DNA of 64,000 nucleotides from Labilithrix sp. GTDB lineage: Bacteria > Myxococcota > Polyangia > Polyangiales > Polyangiaceae. Location: contig JAQBQL010000232.1 in assembly GCA_028287035.1 (NCBI GenBank), positions 1 through 64,000 of the forward strand, read 5' to 3'. The notes under the pieces are model-generated. The model searched no databases. It was not told the origin of the DNA and saw nothing but the letters and a program-made list of their open reading frames with translations. The stretch's first letter is position 1; each line of letters begins with the position of its first letter. Positions 44,770-53,746 of the stretch are shown in pieces. The position numbers and the translations under genes are program-made.

Positions 44770-45120
44770 ACCACGGATCGCGGGCCGGTTTCGTCTCCGG
44801 ACGGGGCTCGCGCAGATCGCCAATCTCCATGTGAAACGCCGCCGAAATCATCGATCGATCCGCTCGCCGAGATCGCCCCTGGGGCCTCCGAGCCCGCGAC
44901 GGTTCTGGCCGGGACCGGACGGGCCGAGCCGGAACCGGAGACCCCTTCCGCGGACCGAAGGCACAGCGCACCGAACGACCCCGACGAGGCGCTGCGCGCC
45001 GCCGTGGTGGCCGCCGTGACGGCCGGGGACCTCGCCCGCGCCAGCGCGCTCCTCGACGTGCTCAAGGCGGCGCCGCGGCCGGCGCCGGTGCTCCGGCTCA
45101 CGAAGCCGGGGAGCAGGTAG
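44749..45120 (+). CDS. possible truncated small protein at the left end
   Basis: The frame ending at a TAG at 45118 is open back to the attL and encodes a protein-like C-terminus (DEALRAAVVAAVTAGDLARA then SALLDVLKAAP). No ATG is available; a GTG at 45004 would leave only 38 residues. The start may have been lost when the element joined the chromosome, or it may not be a gene. Confidence 0.3.
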   Translation, partial: WRRRESNTTDRGPVSSPDGARADRQSPCETPPKSSIDPLAEIAPGASEPATVLAGTGRAEPEPETPSADRRHSAPNDPDEALRAAVVAAVTAGDLARASALLDVLKAAPRPAPVLRLTKPGSR

Positions 45121-45129
45121 GATCGCGGC

Positions 45130-45726
45130 ATGGCGCGCCCGACCGCAGCTCGAGCCACGTCCCCACGCGAGATCCAGAAGCTGGCGCACGCCGCCGCCGT
45201 CGAGGAGCTCACGAGAACGGGCATCACCGAGAAGGTGCAGGAGCTGTTCGTCAGCGTCTTCCGGACGGCAATGCGACCGACGCCCGAGCACGAGGCGAAG
45301 CAGATCTTCACCCGCTTCGTGCGAGCGTTCGGAAAGGGGCCGGCGCGCGAAGTACTCGATGAGTTCGCAGCGTTCTCGATGGCTCATCAGGGACACCAGG
45401 GGGGCGCGTACTCTCGTGCGATCGCGGCACTAGGAGGCATTGACGGTCCGGTGCGCCGCCTGCTGGCCGTGGTCGATGCCGGCGAGCCGGCGGCAGAGCG
45501 TTCGCGAGGCGGGGAGCGGCGCGAGATGGTCGTGCTCATCGCGACGAACGTCACGCGCAAGGAGCCACTGGACGCGCGGCGCCTCGCGCTGCTTTCCATC
45601 CTCGCGGGCGTTCCGACGTGGGACGCAGCACTGGGCCGTCGCCCGGGGCAGGGCTTCACCGCCAAGGAAGCGATCGCCGCCGAGCGCCGGGCGATGGCGC
45701 ACCACCTGAAGCAGCGCGCGCGATAA
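45130..45726 (+). CDS. hypothetical element protein
   Basis: A 198-residue protein: a helical N-terminal half (REIQKLAHAAAVEELTRTGITEKVQELF) and a basic C-terminus (KEAIAAERRAMAHHLKQRAR). It is the first intact gene inside attL. No family is recognised; the position opposite the integrase end suggests an early or regulatory role. Confidence 0.55.
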   Translation: MARPTAARATSPREIQKLAHAAAVEELTRTGITEKVQELFVSVFRTAMRPTPEHEAKQIFTRFVRAFGKGPAREVLDEFAAFSMAHQGHQGGAYSRAIAALGGIDGPVRRLLAVVDAGEPAAERSRGGERREMVVLIATNVTRKEPLDARRLALLSILAGVPTWDAALGRRPGQGFTAKEAIAAERRAMAHHLKQRAR

Positions 45727-45803
45727 CCGGACAGCGCCGATCCGCAAACCGGGTTCGACGTTGCCCCGATGACTGAACGCCCGACCCCGGTCATGGTCGG
45801 GTC

Positions 45804-46091
45804 ATGTCGAACGCTCAATCCGTATCCTCGTTCCCGACCGAGACGCAGCCCGCCGAGCCCCGGCCCGCACCGCTGACCCTCGTGGTGGCTCGTGGGCGTG
45901 AGAGCGGGCTCCCCGACGACGTCCGGCACCAGCTGTCCCGCCTGATCCAGGCCGAGGGGCTGAACGCCGTGGCGCGGGTCCTCGACATGTCGCCGTCCAC
46001 CGTGGCGAGCGCCGCCGCCGGCTGCGGCGTCCGCAAGGCAAACCGCATGCTGCTGACGCAGCGGCTCCACGCGTTCCTCGCCGAGCGCTGA
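45804..46091 (+). CDS. small helix-turn-helix protein
   Basis: A 95-residue protein whose C-terminal half reads HQLSRLIQAEGLNAVARVLDMSPSTVASAAAGCGVRKANR, a helix-turn-helix of the short XRE/Cro kind (AVARVLDMSPSTVASAAAG). It may regulate the element. A small inverted repeat (GACCC ... GGGTC) lies at 45784-45804 just before the start, which could be an operator. Confidence 0.6.
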   Translation: MSNAQSVSSFPTETQPAEPRPAPLTLVVARGRESGLPDDVRHQLSRLIQAEGLNAVARVLDMSPSTVASAAAGCGVRKANRMLLTQRLHAFLAER

Positions 46092-46148
46092 AAGGACGAC
46101 CGCCCCGCGGGAGCCCTGGGGAGGCTCGACCGCGGAGCGCTCGACGAC

Positions 46149-46547
46149 GTGCACAAGATGACATCGACGACGACACCTATCAAGCCGCACACGAAGGCCG
46201 AGCTCCTGCTCGCGCGCGCGAAGCACGGCACCGCGATCGCCGACATCGACCGGCGGCTCGCCGAGCTCGAGGCCGCTGCGTCGGACCCGTGGCGCTACAC
46301 CAGCAAGGACCTCCCCGCGGACTGCCCGTCACGCCGTGCGTTCGCGGAGTACCTCCGCACGCACGAAGTCGTCGGCAAGCGCCTCGAGGGGCACGTATGG
46401 TCATGCCCGCGGCACGCGTGGCACGAGTCGCGGCGGCGCGTCACGACCATCGTCCAGCGCGAGGCGAAGCCCGCGAACGACGACGAGCAGCTCGCGGAGC
46501 GCGCGCTCGCCGGCGCCGACCTGCGTGCGACGCGGAGGTCAGCATGA
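46149..46547 (+). CDS. hypothetical element protein
   Basis: 132 residues from the GTG at 46149 (or 129 from the ATG at 46158). A helical segment (KAELLLARAKHGTAIADIDRRLAELEAAASDPW) is followed by a middle part with one Cys-His pair (WSCPRHAWHE). No family is recognised. Its stop overlaps the next gene start. Confidence 0.5.
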   Translation: MHKMTSTTTPIKPHTKAELLLARAKHGTAIADIDRRLAELEAAASDPWRYTSKDLPADCPSRRAFAEYLRTHEVVGKRLEGHVWSCPRHAWHESRRRVTTIVQREAKPANDDEQLAERALAGADLRATRRSA

Positions 46548-46822
46548 TGACCAACGCCGAGGCCGAGTCGTGGCTGCATTGGCTGCGCGACCTTCGCGAT
46601 CAGCGGTTCCGGATGCGGCACAAGCTCGTGCTGTTCATGGCGCTGTCGTACCGCTCCCAGGGGCTCGCGCCCACCGCCGCGCTGCTCGAGAAGAGCACGC
46701 GCCTCGGCTCGCGCACGGTCCGCCGCACGGTCGCCGATCTCGTGACGTGGGGCTACCTGCTTGCGTGCGCGCAGCCCGACGGCTCGCTCGAGACGCTGCA
46801 GCTGGTGCGGAGGTCTGCATGA
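46544..46822 (+). CDS. winged-helix protein, replication-type module
   Basis: 92 residues from the ATG at 46544 (ATGATG doublet). RMRHKLVLFMALSYRSQGLAPTAALLEKSTRLGSRTVRRTVADLVTWGYL is a helix-turn-helix like those in phage replication initiators (select locus, then wing). It overlaps both neighbours by 4 bases and is probably translated together with 46819 and 47103. Confidence 0.6.
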   Translation: MMTNAEAESWLHWLRDLRDQRFRMRHKLVLFMALSYRSQGLAPTAALLEKSTRLGSRTVRRTVADLVTWGYLLACAQPDGSLETLQLVRRSA

Positions 46823-47103
46823 CGGGCGAGCAGATCGACCGCGCCCGTCGCGAGCACACCCGCACCTTGTGCTCGTGGCTCTTCGTGATGGCCGTCGCAG
46901 GCGCGTCCCGCGAGACGCTCCGCGAGACGCTCGTCGCAGCCGAGTGGTGGGCGCTGCACGAGCGCGCGCAGAGCACCGATCCTCGTGCGGCGCGCCGAGC
47001 GGTCTACGGGCTCGGCGTGGCGGTACGGGCAATCGCGCGGGTCGCGATGACGTTCCGCACCGACGTCGAGAACGCGCCCGCCGAGCGGAGGCTGGACGCC
47101 TGA
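46819..47103 (+). CDS. hypothetical element protein
   Basis: 94 residues, all-helical (GEQIDRARREHTRTLCSWLF, RETLRETLVAAEWWALHERAQ, AARRAVYGLGVAVRAIARV). No family is recognised. Start and stop overlap the adjacent genes (ATGA and TGATG), so it is part of a coupled replication-type block. Confidence 0.55.
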   Translation: MTGEQIDRARREHTRTLCSWLFVMAVAGASRETLRETLVAAEWWALHERAQSTDPRAARRAVYGLGVAVRAIARVAMTFRTDVENAPAERRLDA

Positions 47104-48347
47104 TGGAGTTCGGAGACGAGCGCTACGTGCGGCTCTTCGTTCGTGACACGCCAGGGTGGCTCGCGATGCCGTGGCAAGCGCGCGCCCTTGCGCCGCTGCT
47201 GCTCCGCAAGCTCGATCGCGCCGGCACGATGGAGATCGGCGACGAGAACCACGCGGCCGTCATCTCGAACGTCGTCGCCTTGCCGCCCGAGATCGTCGGC
47301 GTCGGCCTCGAGGCGCTCACGAAGCGCGGGACGGTGCACATCGGCGAGGACGGGGTCCTCGTGTGGCCGAACTTCCTGCACGCGCAAGAGGTCGCATCGA
47401 GCGACAAGCAGCGGGCGAGAGAGAGCCGCGAGAGGCGTCGCGAGAGGGCCGTATCGTCACGAAACGTGACGCCTGCGTCACGTATCGTGACGACAGACGA
47501 CAACGACGTCACGAATCGTGATGCACGTGTGACGCCGCGTGACGAAACGTCACTCTGTGCTGTGCCGTGCTCTGCCGTACCGGACTGTGCTGATCCGAGA
47601 GATACGTCCGAGAAGACCTCGGACGTTGTCGGAGCTGGCGCTCCGACCCGTGCGCCGGACCCGCTGACCCTGACGGGAGAGCCGGAGAGCGAGAAGCCCA
47701 AGAAGGCGAAGACGTTCGAGAACGAGATCGCAGCGGTGTGGGAGAGCTACGTGGCCTGCTGGAACCGCGAGATCGGCAAGGGAGCGACGCCCAAGCTCGA
47801 CGCGAAGCGGCGCAGCACGATCAAGGCGCGTCTGCGAGACGGGTACGACGTCGCGCAGCTCACGAGCGCGATCAAGGGGATGTTCGCGACCGACCACAAC
47901 CTCGGAGCGACGAACGGGAAGAAGTACATCGGGCTGCACGTCGCGCTCGGGAGCGCGGACCAGGTCGAGCGTCACGGGGCGAACGCGCCCGCGCCCACGC
48001 CGACGGAGCGGTGGGGCCCGCTCGAGCAGCCGCCCTGCGAGCCCGTGACGGCCGAAGAGCGCGCCCGCCTCGGACGGGCGTACCCCGCGCTCCTGCCCGC
48101 GTTCGCGCCCGAGCCGCCGGTGGACGATGCCGCTTTCGACGCGAGCATGGCGGACTTCCTCGCGGAGCCCGCGAAGGGCGCGTCGACGCCGACAGTGACC
48201 GCGTCGGGGGAGTACACGCCGGAGTACTGGGCGAGGCTCCAGAAGGCGCACGCGGCGAAGGTGGCCGAAGCTCGGCGCCTGTTCCCCGACGAGTTCCCGG
48301 CAATGGACGTGCCGCAGACGGAAGCGACGACGGGAGGGATGCGATGA
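47103..48347 (+). CDS. phage replication-type protein
   Basis: The ATG at 47103 gives 414 residues. The N-terminal ~100 residues resemble a replication-initiator winged helix (MPWQARALAPLLLRKLDRAGTMEIGD, VVALPPEIVGVGLEALTKRGTV). A linker of Ser/Thr/Arg follows, then WESYVACWNREIGKGATPKLDAKRRSTIKARLRDGYDVAQLTSAIKGMF, similar to the conserved C-terminal domain (Phg_2220_C) of phage replication proteins. It likely binds the element origin or loads the host helicase. Highest-confidence gene of the left module. Confidence 0.7.
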   Translation: MEFGDERYVRLFVRDTPGWLAMPWQARALAPLLLRKLDRAGTMEIGDENHAAVISNVVALPPEIVGVGLEALTKRGTVHIGEDGVLVWPNFLHAQEVASSDKQRARESRERRRERAVSSRNVTPASRIVTTDDNDVTNRDARVTPRDETSLCAVPCSAVPDCADPRDTSEKTSDVVGAGAPTRAPDPLTLTGEPESEKPKKAKTFENEIAAVWESYVACWNREIGKGATPKLDAKRRSTIKARLRDGYDVAQLTSAIKGMFATDHNLGATNGKKYIGLHVALGSADQVERHGANAPAPTPTERWGPLEQPPCEPVTAEERARLGRAYPALLPAFAPEPPVDDAAFDASMADFLAEPAKGASTPTVTASGEYTPEYWARLQKAHAAKVAEARRLFPDEFPAMDVPQTEATTGGMR

Positions 48348-48695
48348 AGGCCCCCCGCAAGCTCTCACGCCCCCGCGCCCGGAATCGGGGCGAGAGTGGC
48401 CCCACGATGGCGCGCGCCGCGGCGACGTTGAGCCGTGCGGGCCTCGCGGGGTCGGGACGACTCAGGGGCGCGGCGTCGAAACGGGCGCGACCTCGGTCAT
48501 CCTGGCGCGACGCAGACCGGTGTCGGATTCGACCCAGGTCGGGCGCGGTGCATGGCGGGAGCGAGCTCGGGGCCGGGCGTTCGACGACGCTCGCGCGGTG
48601 CGACGGGCTGCTGACCCGTCGCCGAGCAGCGAGAACGCCGAGCGACGGGCGTGGTTTTGGCCTGATGCCCAGCAGAACCCCCTCGGAGGAACCTC
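48348..48695 (+). other. stretch with unclear coding content
   Basis: 348 bases between the replication-type gene and the gene at 48696. The frame beginning ATG 48344 stays open but reads as Arg-rich and is probably a shadow of the 49037 gene frame. A different frame reads VSDSTQVGRGAWRERARGRA from a GTG at 48520 to a stop at 48697-48699 that overlaps the next start; this 59-residue product is plausible but has no motif. Confidence 0.35.
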
Positions 48696-49040
48696 GTGAA
48701 GCTCTCCCTCGAGTCGGGCGGACCGAGCTCCCACGTGCCGTCGGTGACGTCTCCCGCTGCACCGCTGGACGCCAGCGCTCGCGATTCGCGAATCGCGGAA
48801 GGCGGCGACGCCGCCACGAAGTTCACGCCGGGGCGGGACCCCGACGCGACAGCCTCGTCGACCCTGGGAGCCGAGCTCGGCACCGCGGGGCAGGCGGGGC
48901 GCACCTACGCGGCCGGGGCTCGGTCCCCGCGCTGCTGTGCGGGCCTGTCCCCCGCACGTCTGCCCGCTCGCCCGGCCTGTTTCGCATCGGCCGGCGCGAG
49001 CGGGGCAGGCACCTACTTCCACGAGGGCCCCACGTCATGA
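48696..49040 (+). CDS. hypothetical element protein
   Basis: A GTG start preceded by GGAGG gives 114 residues, rich in Ser, Ala and Gly (SRIAEGGDAATKFTPGRDPD). Its stop overlaps the next start (ATGA). No family is recognised. Confidence 0.5.
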   Translation: MKLSLESGGPSSHVPSVTSPAAPLDASARDSRIAEGGDAATKFTPGRDPDATASSTLGAELGTAGQAGRTYAAGARSPRCCAGLSPARLPARPACFASAGASGAGTYFHEGPTS

Positions 49041-49369
49041 CCGAGCTTCCCCGTTCCCCGTTCCCCGTGCTCTCCGTCGACGCGGACGACGAGCTGCTGT
49101 TCGCGCCGAGCGAGCCACGCGACGTGGCCGCCGAGCCCTCCGAGGTGGTCGGCGAAAGCGACGCGCCGATCGCCGGCGCCGTCGAGGAGCCCGCGCTGAC
49201 CGACCCCGCCGAGCTCGCCCTGCGTGACCAGGTCGACGCCGCGTTCGCCGCCTACCAGCGCGAGCGGCTCCTCACCGACGCCAGCAAGCCCGTGATGCTC
49301 ACGCTGCTGGGGCTCGCGCCTGAGCGCTTCCATGCCCTGTACCCGCTGACCCTCGCGAGGCCGCAGTGA
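49037..49369 (+). CDS. hypothetical element protein
   Basis: 110 residues, acidic in the first half (LSVDADDELLFAPSEPRD, AAEPSEVVGESDAPIAGAVEE) and helical at the end (LRDQVDAAFAAYQRERLL). No family is recognised. It overlaps the genes on both sides by 4 bases. Confidence 0.55.
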   Translation: MTELPRSPFPVLSVDADDELLFAPSEPRDVAAEPSEVVGESDAPIAGAVEEPALTDPAELALRDQVDAAFAAYQRERLLTDASKPVMLTLLGLAPERFHALYPLTLARPQ

Positions 49370-49740
49370 GGGCCCGCGGACTGCTCGCCGACGTCCTCGC
49401 CCCGCCCCGGCTCGCCCCGTACGAGGCCGGCGAGCACCACGACTTCAAGCCCGGCGAGGGGCGCCGGCTGCATCTCGAGCTCGCGTTCGCGGGCGCGACC
49501 GAGGGCGACGCGGCCCTGTTCGAGCCCGGGGAGCCGGCGCGGGTGATGCGGCTCGGCGAACTGGTCAGGTGGCTCGTCGACAACGCCCTCGATGACCTCG
49601 CCCGCCGCGTCCGCAACACCGAGGTGCCGCCTGGCCGTGTGCTCGTGCTTCTCGTCGGCGACGAGGCGGCCCGCATCCGGCTCGCTCCCCTGCCCGACCC
49701 CGTTCCCAACCTCTGCCCTGTGATGCGGGTGCTGCGATGA
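49366..49740 (+). CDS. hypothetical element protein
   Basis: 124 residues from a GTG. The sequence has coding character (GRRLHLELAFAGATEGDAALF, VRWLVDNALDDLARRVRN, VLVLLVGDEAARIRLAPLP) but no recognised family. It lies just before the terminase pair and overlaps its neighbours. Confidence 0.5.
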   Translation: MRARGLLADVLAPPRLAPYEAGEHHDFKPGEGRRLHLELAFAGATEGDAALFEPGEPARVMRLGELVRWLVDNALDDLARRVRNTEVPPGRVLVLLVGDEAARIRLAPLPDPVPNLCPVMRVLR

Positions 49741-50270
49741 TTGAGAAGTCCCACGGCAAGGCGCGCCCGGCTCTGGTGCGCGCGAGCGACCTGAAGACGG
49801 TCGAAACCGACGCGGATCGGCCGGCCGGGCGCGGGCCTGATGGCCGGTTCGCGCCGGGCAATCGGGTCAGCGTCGGGAGCGGGTGCCGGCGCACCCAGAA
49901 AAAGCTCCTCGGTCGCACCGGTGGCAGCGACGACGAGCTCCTCGTGCGGCGCGATGCCTTCCGCGTGTTCACCCAGACGATGCGCTCGATGGCCAGCGAC
50001 GCGGCGCCGGTGCGGTCGCTCGTCTCGCTCCACGCCCGCCACGTGGCCCTCGCCGCGTACTTCGGCGCCCTCGCGTCGGCGAAGGGACTCGCCGAGCCCG
50101 AAGGGATGAAGCTCCAGGAGGCGGCGGATCGGCAGAGTCAGCGGGCCGAGCGCGTGCTCGTGACGGCCATCGACGTGGCGCGCACGCTCGCGGCGAAGGG
50201 GCCGACCGACAAGGAACTCGAGGGCGCGGTGCGGGACGCGGCGAAGCCCCGTGATCGGAGCGTCGGATGA
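49737..50270 (+). CDS. putative terminase small subunit
   Basis: 177 residues. The gene lies immediately before the large terminase with a 4-base overlap, as small terminases usually do, and the product is helical and basic (GRFAPGNRVSVGSGCRRTQKK; LQEAADRQSQRAERVLVTAIDVARTLAAKG). The assignment comes mainly from position; the helix-turn-helix of small terminases is not obvious. Confidence 0.5.
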   Translation: MIEKSHGKARPALVRASDLKTVETDADRPAGRGPDGRFAPGNRVSVGSGCRRTQKKLLGRTGGSDDELLVRRDAFRVFTQTMRSMASDAAPVRSLVSLHARHVALAAYFGALASAKGLAEPEGMKLQEAADRQSQRAERVLVTAIDVARTLAAKGPTDKELEGAVRDAAKPRDRSVG

Positions 50271-51838
50271 GCGTCACCCTGGAAGACGTGTTCACGGGCG
50301 CCGGCCTCGCGGACCTCCCGGCCTCCCCGCTCCAGCTCGCGGTCGCGCGCGCGGCCGAGGGAGAGCCGATCGCCGACGAGCTCCTCACCGACGAGGAGGT
50401 CGAACGCTACTTCGGCTGCGGCCGCTCGCGGCTCGGGCTCGTGACGCCGGTGCTCGTGGTGATCGTCGCGGGCGTCCGAGCGGGGAAGAGCTTCTTCGCG
50501 GCGTGCGGGGCGATCCGCGACGTGCTCGCGGCCGACTGCTCGGCGATGAAGCCGCACGAGGTCGCGCGTCACGCCATCGTCGCGCCCACCACCGACAACG
50601 CGTCGGCGACGTTCAAGATCCTGCTCGGCATCATCGAGTCGTCGCGCGTGCTCCGGCGCATGGTGGTCGGCGCGCCGACGAGCGACACGATCGAGATGCG
50701 GCGGCCCGACGGGCGCGTGTTCGAGATCGTGGTGGTCGCCGCGTCACGTGGTGCGGTCACGCTGCGCTCGCGGTGGCTCGCCGGGTTCACGCTCGAAGAG
50801 GTCGCTGGGTTCGGCATCGAGGGCACCGGCGCGGCGGTGAACGGCGAGGAGCTCCTGCGCGGTGGCGAGACGCGGCTGCTCCCGGGCACGCAGGGTCGGA
50901 TCGTCTCGTCACCCTTCGGGCAGCAGGGGATCCTGTGGTCGCTCTACCAGGAGGCGTTCGGCAAGCCGGGGCGCACGCTCGTGGTGCACGCCCCGACGCG
51001 CGCGCTGAACCCGTCGTTCCCTCAGGCCACGATCGATGCGGTGCGAGCGCGTGATCCAGACGGCGCCGCGCGTGAATACGATGCGGCCTGGATCGACGCG
51101 GTCACGGTCTACTTCGAAACGGTGCTCGTGAAGGCGGCGACGCGCGCGACGCCCCTCGAACGATCGCCCGTCGAGGGGAGCGCCTACTTCGCGGCGTGGG
51201 ACGCGGCGACCCGGGGCAACGGCTGGACGCTCGTGGTGAGCCGCGTGAGCGACCGTGCGCAGAAGCGCGTGGAGATCGCGCTCGCCCGGGAGTGGCGCGG
51301 GTCGAAGGCGACGCCGCTGTCACCGAAGACGGTGATCGCCGACGCGGCGAAGCTCCTGAAGCCCTTCGGGGTGACGACGGTCTCGGTGGACCAGTGGTCG
51401 ATCGACGCGCTCCGCGACACGGCGTCCGAGCAGGGTCTTTCCCTCGTCGAGTGCGGGACCGCAGATCGGGACGAGGCGTACGCGGCGACGCAGATGCTGC
51501 TGAGCAGCTCGCTGCTCGAGCTGCCCCCGCTCGCGATGCTCGCTCAGGATCTTCGCGGCGTGCGCAAGATCATCACGCCGCGGGGCGTGCGCATCGACCT
51601 CCCGCGCACCGCCGACGGGCGGCACTGCGACTTCGCCCCGAGTCTCGCGCTCGCGGCGTGGCGCGCCCACCAGTGCGCGAACACGTCGACCGCCATCGCG
51701 CCTCCGGTCCGGCAAGTCGACCCGACGAACGCCCCCATGGGCTACGGCGACGCCGCGAGCGTGAACGTCGGGCCGGGCCGCGGCTCGCCGGTGCGCGACT
51801 TCCTCAACTCCATCGGGGCCGACCCCTACCGCTACTGA
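50267..51838 (+). CDS. terminase large subunit
   Basis: 523 residues. The ATPase part has Walker A GVRAGKS (residues 69-75). The C-terminal nuclease part has three acidic positions of the RNase H-like fold: D312 in AAWDAATRG, D375 in SVDQW, and D455 in HCDFAPSLALA. These are the hallmarks of a phage DNA-packaging motor that cuts concatemers and pumps DNA into procapsids. It is the clearest structural-type gene of the element, although no portal or capsid gene follows. Confidence 0.85.
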   Translation: MSVTLEDVFTGAGLADLPASPLQLAVARAAEGEPIADELLTDEEVERYFGCGRSRLGLVTPVLVVIVAGVRAGKSFFAACGAIRDVLAADCSAMKPHEVARHAIVAPTTDNASATFKILLGIIESSRVLRRMVVGAPTSDTIEMRRPDGRVFEIVVVAASRGAVTLRSRWLAGFTLEEVAGFGIEGTGAAVNGEELLRGGETRLLPGTQGRIVSSPFGQQGILWSLYQEAFGKPGRTLVVHAPTRALNPSFPQATIDAVRARDPDGAAREYDAAWIDAVTVYFETVLVKAATRATPLERSPVEGSAYFAAWDAATRGNGWTLVVSRVSDRAQKRVEIALAREWRGSKATPLSPKTVIADAAKLLKPFGVTTVSVDQWSIDALRDTASEQGLSLVECGTADRDEAYAATQMLLSSSLLELPPLAMLAQDLRGVRKIITPRGVRIDLPRTADGRHCDFAPSLALAAWRAHQCANTSTAIAPPVRQVDPTNAPMGYGDAASVNVGPGRGSPVRDFLNSIGADPYRY

Positions 51839-51864
51839 CCCATCACGAAAGGACCAGCACCACC

Positions 51865-52083
51865 ATGGCATCAGCTCTCGAGACGAACGCGGACACCGCG
51901 ATCACTTCCGCCGGCGTCGCCGCGGCCGCGCGCACGTTCGCCGGCGTCCTCAACACGGCGAAGGCGAGCTACACCGCGAGCAACGGCTCCGGCCAGCAGT
52001 CGCACCAGATCTTCCTCGATCGGCTCAACGCAGCGATGCTCGCTGCCGGCCTCCCCGCCTTCCACGGCGTCGGAGGCGTGTGA
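51865..52083 (+). CDS. hypothetical small element protein
   Basis: 72 residues, Ala/Thr/Ser-rich (TNADTAITSAGVAAAARTF, SYTASNGSGQQSHQIFLDRL), with a ribosome site (GAAAGGA) nine bases or so before the ATG. No family is recognised; the position after the terminase suggests a minor virion or assembly factor. Confidence 0.55.
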   Translation: MASALETNADTAITSAGVAAAARTFAGVLNTAKASYTASNGSGQQSHQIFLDRLNAAMLAAGLPAFHGVGGV

Positions 52084-52442
52084 GCTCCTCGCTCCTCATG
52101 GCGATCGGGCGTCTCGCGTACGGCGACGCCGTCGGGCGCGTAATGATCGCCGCGGCCGCGTCGAAGGCATGGCGCGACGCGCTCGACGCCGACGAGGCGC
52201 TCCTGCAGCGCGTGGCCGACGAGATGCTCGACGACGAGGTGACCTCGTTCGGCGAGCTCCTCGAGGCGGTGCTCGTCCAGGCCGTGCTCGAGCATGAGAC
52301 AGCCGCGCTCGTCGCGGCGCGCGAAGAGCAGCAGATCACCATGTACCGCGCCGCGTGCGAGATCGGTCTCCACGCCGCCTTCATCAACCTTCGCGCCCAC
52401 GCGGCGCTGCGCGAGCGGCTCGACGTGGCTACTTCGACCTGA
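52080..52442 (+). CDS. hypothetical element protein
   Basis: 120 residues from a GTG. All-helical (AIGRLAYGDAVGRVMIAAAA, LLEAVLVQAVLEHETAALVAAREEQQ). No family is recognised. It overlaps the previous gene and is followed by a 27-base gap. Confidence 0.5.
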   Translation: MSSSLLMAIGRLAYGDAVGRVMIAAAASKAWRDALDADEALLQRVADEMLDDEVTSFGELLEAVLVQAVLEHETAALVAAREEQQITMYRAACEIGLHAAFINLRAHAALRERLDVATST

Positions 52443-52468
52443 ACCCCGAAACGAAAGAGAGAATCACC

Positions 52469-52780
52469 ATGAACACGACCATCGCAGCCAAGCAGCTCGT
52501 CGCCGAGATCGCCACGCGCAACCCCGGCCAGTCGCCCGAGCGCATTCGCGACCTCGCGATCTCCACCATCAAGATCATGTCCGACATGGAGGTCACGACC
52601 GCCATGTCGGGACGGGAGGGGGCGACGCAGATGCGCGCCGGCGGCGCAGCTCCGGGCTCGTGCCCGCTCACGATGAGCGAGCAGGCCCACGCCCTCGCAA
52701 AGGAGGCGGGCATCTCGCTGGATCAGGCGATGCGGCGCGTCTCGCAGGCGAACCGCGCGACCTTCGTGCGGGGCCGCTGA
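52469..52780 (+). CDS. hypothetical element protein
   Basis: 103 residues with AAAGAGAG before the ATG. Helical throughout (AKQLVAEIATRNPGQSPERI, EQAHALAKEAGISLDQAMRRVSQANRAT). No family is recognised. It overlaps the next gene (TGATG). Confidence 0.5.
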   Translation: MNTTIAAKQLVAEIATRNPGQSPERIRDLAISTIKIMSDMEVTTAMSGREGATQMRAGGAAPGSCPLTMSEQAHALAKEAGISLDQAMRRVSQANRATFVRGR

Positions 52781-53259
52781 TGCTGCCCCGCATCGAGGAG
52801 ACGCAGCCGCGCGCGATCGTGCGCAACTACGGCGCGGCGGACGTGATGCAGGCGCGCGTGGTGGCGTGGGACCGCGAGGGCTCCCGCCGCTTCCCGTCGC
52901 TTTCCCCCGGCGTGCGTCCGCTGCGCGCCGACGACACGCTCGCCGACGTCGCTGGCGTCGCGCACGAGCGCATCGAACGCCTCGCCGACGCCGAGCGCCC
53001 CGGCCGCGCGTACGCGTCGACGATCACGTCGGGGGGCTTCGCGTGGTGCGAGTTCACCGGCGACGTCCGTGCGGCAGAGACGTCGTGGATGCGCCTCGAG
53101 TCCATGACGGACGGGGCGGAGCTCACGATCGACTTCGCGACCGGCAAGGTTCGAAGCCGCGCGGACGGCGAGCCCCTCTTCGGCTTCGCCATCTACGTCG
53201 TCCAGGGCACGACCAACGTCTGCGTGCGCCTGGCGCAGACCTTCCCCGAGCTGCAGTGA
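52780..53259 (+). CDS. hypothetical beta-rich element protein
   Basis: 159 residues. The second half is beta-rich (YASTITSGGFAWCEFTGDVRA, ELTIDFATGKVRSR, FGFAIYVVQGTTNVCVRLA), which would suit a decoration or tail-completion protein, but no family is recognised. Followed by a 53-base gap. Confidence 0.45.
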   Translation: MLPRIEETQPRAIVRNYGAADVMQARVVAWDREGSRRFPSLSPGVRPLRADDTLADVAGVAHERIERLADAERPGRAYASTITSGGFAWCEFTGDVRAAETSWMRLESMTDGAELTIDFATGKVRSRADGEPLFGFAIYVVQGTTNVCVRLAQTFPELQ

Positions 53260-53312
53260 GCAGCAGCGAGCCCGTCACGCGGCGGGCTCGCTGTTCCTCG
53301 AAAGGATCACCG

Positions 53313-53507
53313 ATGAGAGACCACAACGACACGACCACGGCGCCCGTCGGCGCGATCTCGCTCGAGCAGTCGGCGCACGACGCGGTCGCCCGCGGCGTTC
53401 CGCTCGCCGGCGCGCTCGCCTACTTCATGGGGGCCCGCGCGCTCGCTCGCGAGGCCATCGCGCTCCACAACGGCGCGCTCGCGGCGGCGAAGGAGCGGTG
53501 CTCCTGA
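53313..53507 (+). CDS. hypothetical small element protein
   Basis: 64 residues, helical (LEQSAHDAVARGVPLAGALAYFMGARALAREAIALHNGAL), with AAAGGA before the ATG. No family is recognised. Its stop overlaps the next start (TGATG). Confidence 0.5.
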   Translation: MRDHNDTTTAPVGAISLEQSAHDAVARGVPLAGALAYFMGARALAREAIALHNGALAAAKERCS

Positions 53508-53716
53508 TGGCGCTCGACCGAAACGCAGCGAAGGCGATCGTCGCGGCGTACTACGCGAACCGCGACGGCACGACTCCGGGCGACACGCGGGACTTCGAAG
53601 ATCTCGTCTTTCGGATTCTCGACGGGATCCGCACGAGCGCCGTCGTCCTTCCGAGCGGCTCGCCGGCGATGGCGGTCGGAGGCTCGGCGGTCACCGGGCA
53701 GGGCAGGCTCGCGTGA
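53507..53716 (+). CDS. small element protein, paralogue 1
   Basis: 69 residues from the ATG at 53507 (a GTG at 53498 is the alternative). The C-terminal half (AVVLPSGSPAMAVGGSAVTG) matches the next-but-one gene at 53747, so the two are duplicates. Function unknown; the beta-like C-terminus may be a structural module. Confidence 0.55.
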   Translation: MALDRNAAKAIVAAYYANRDGTTPGDTRDFEDLVFRILDGIRTSAVVLPSGSPAMAVGGSAVTGQGRLA

Positions 53717-53746
53717 TGCGCACTCTCAACCTCGACGGAGGGGCTC

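Noticed and set aside
44749..44780. A tRNA gene at the left module
   Set aside because: Only the last 23 bases of the tmRNA are present; no D-arm, anticodon or 5' half.
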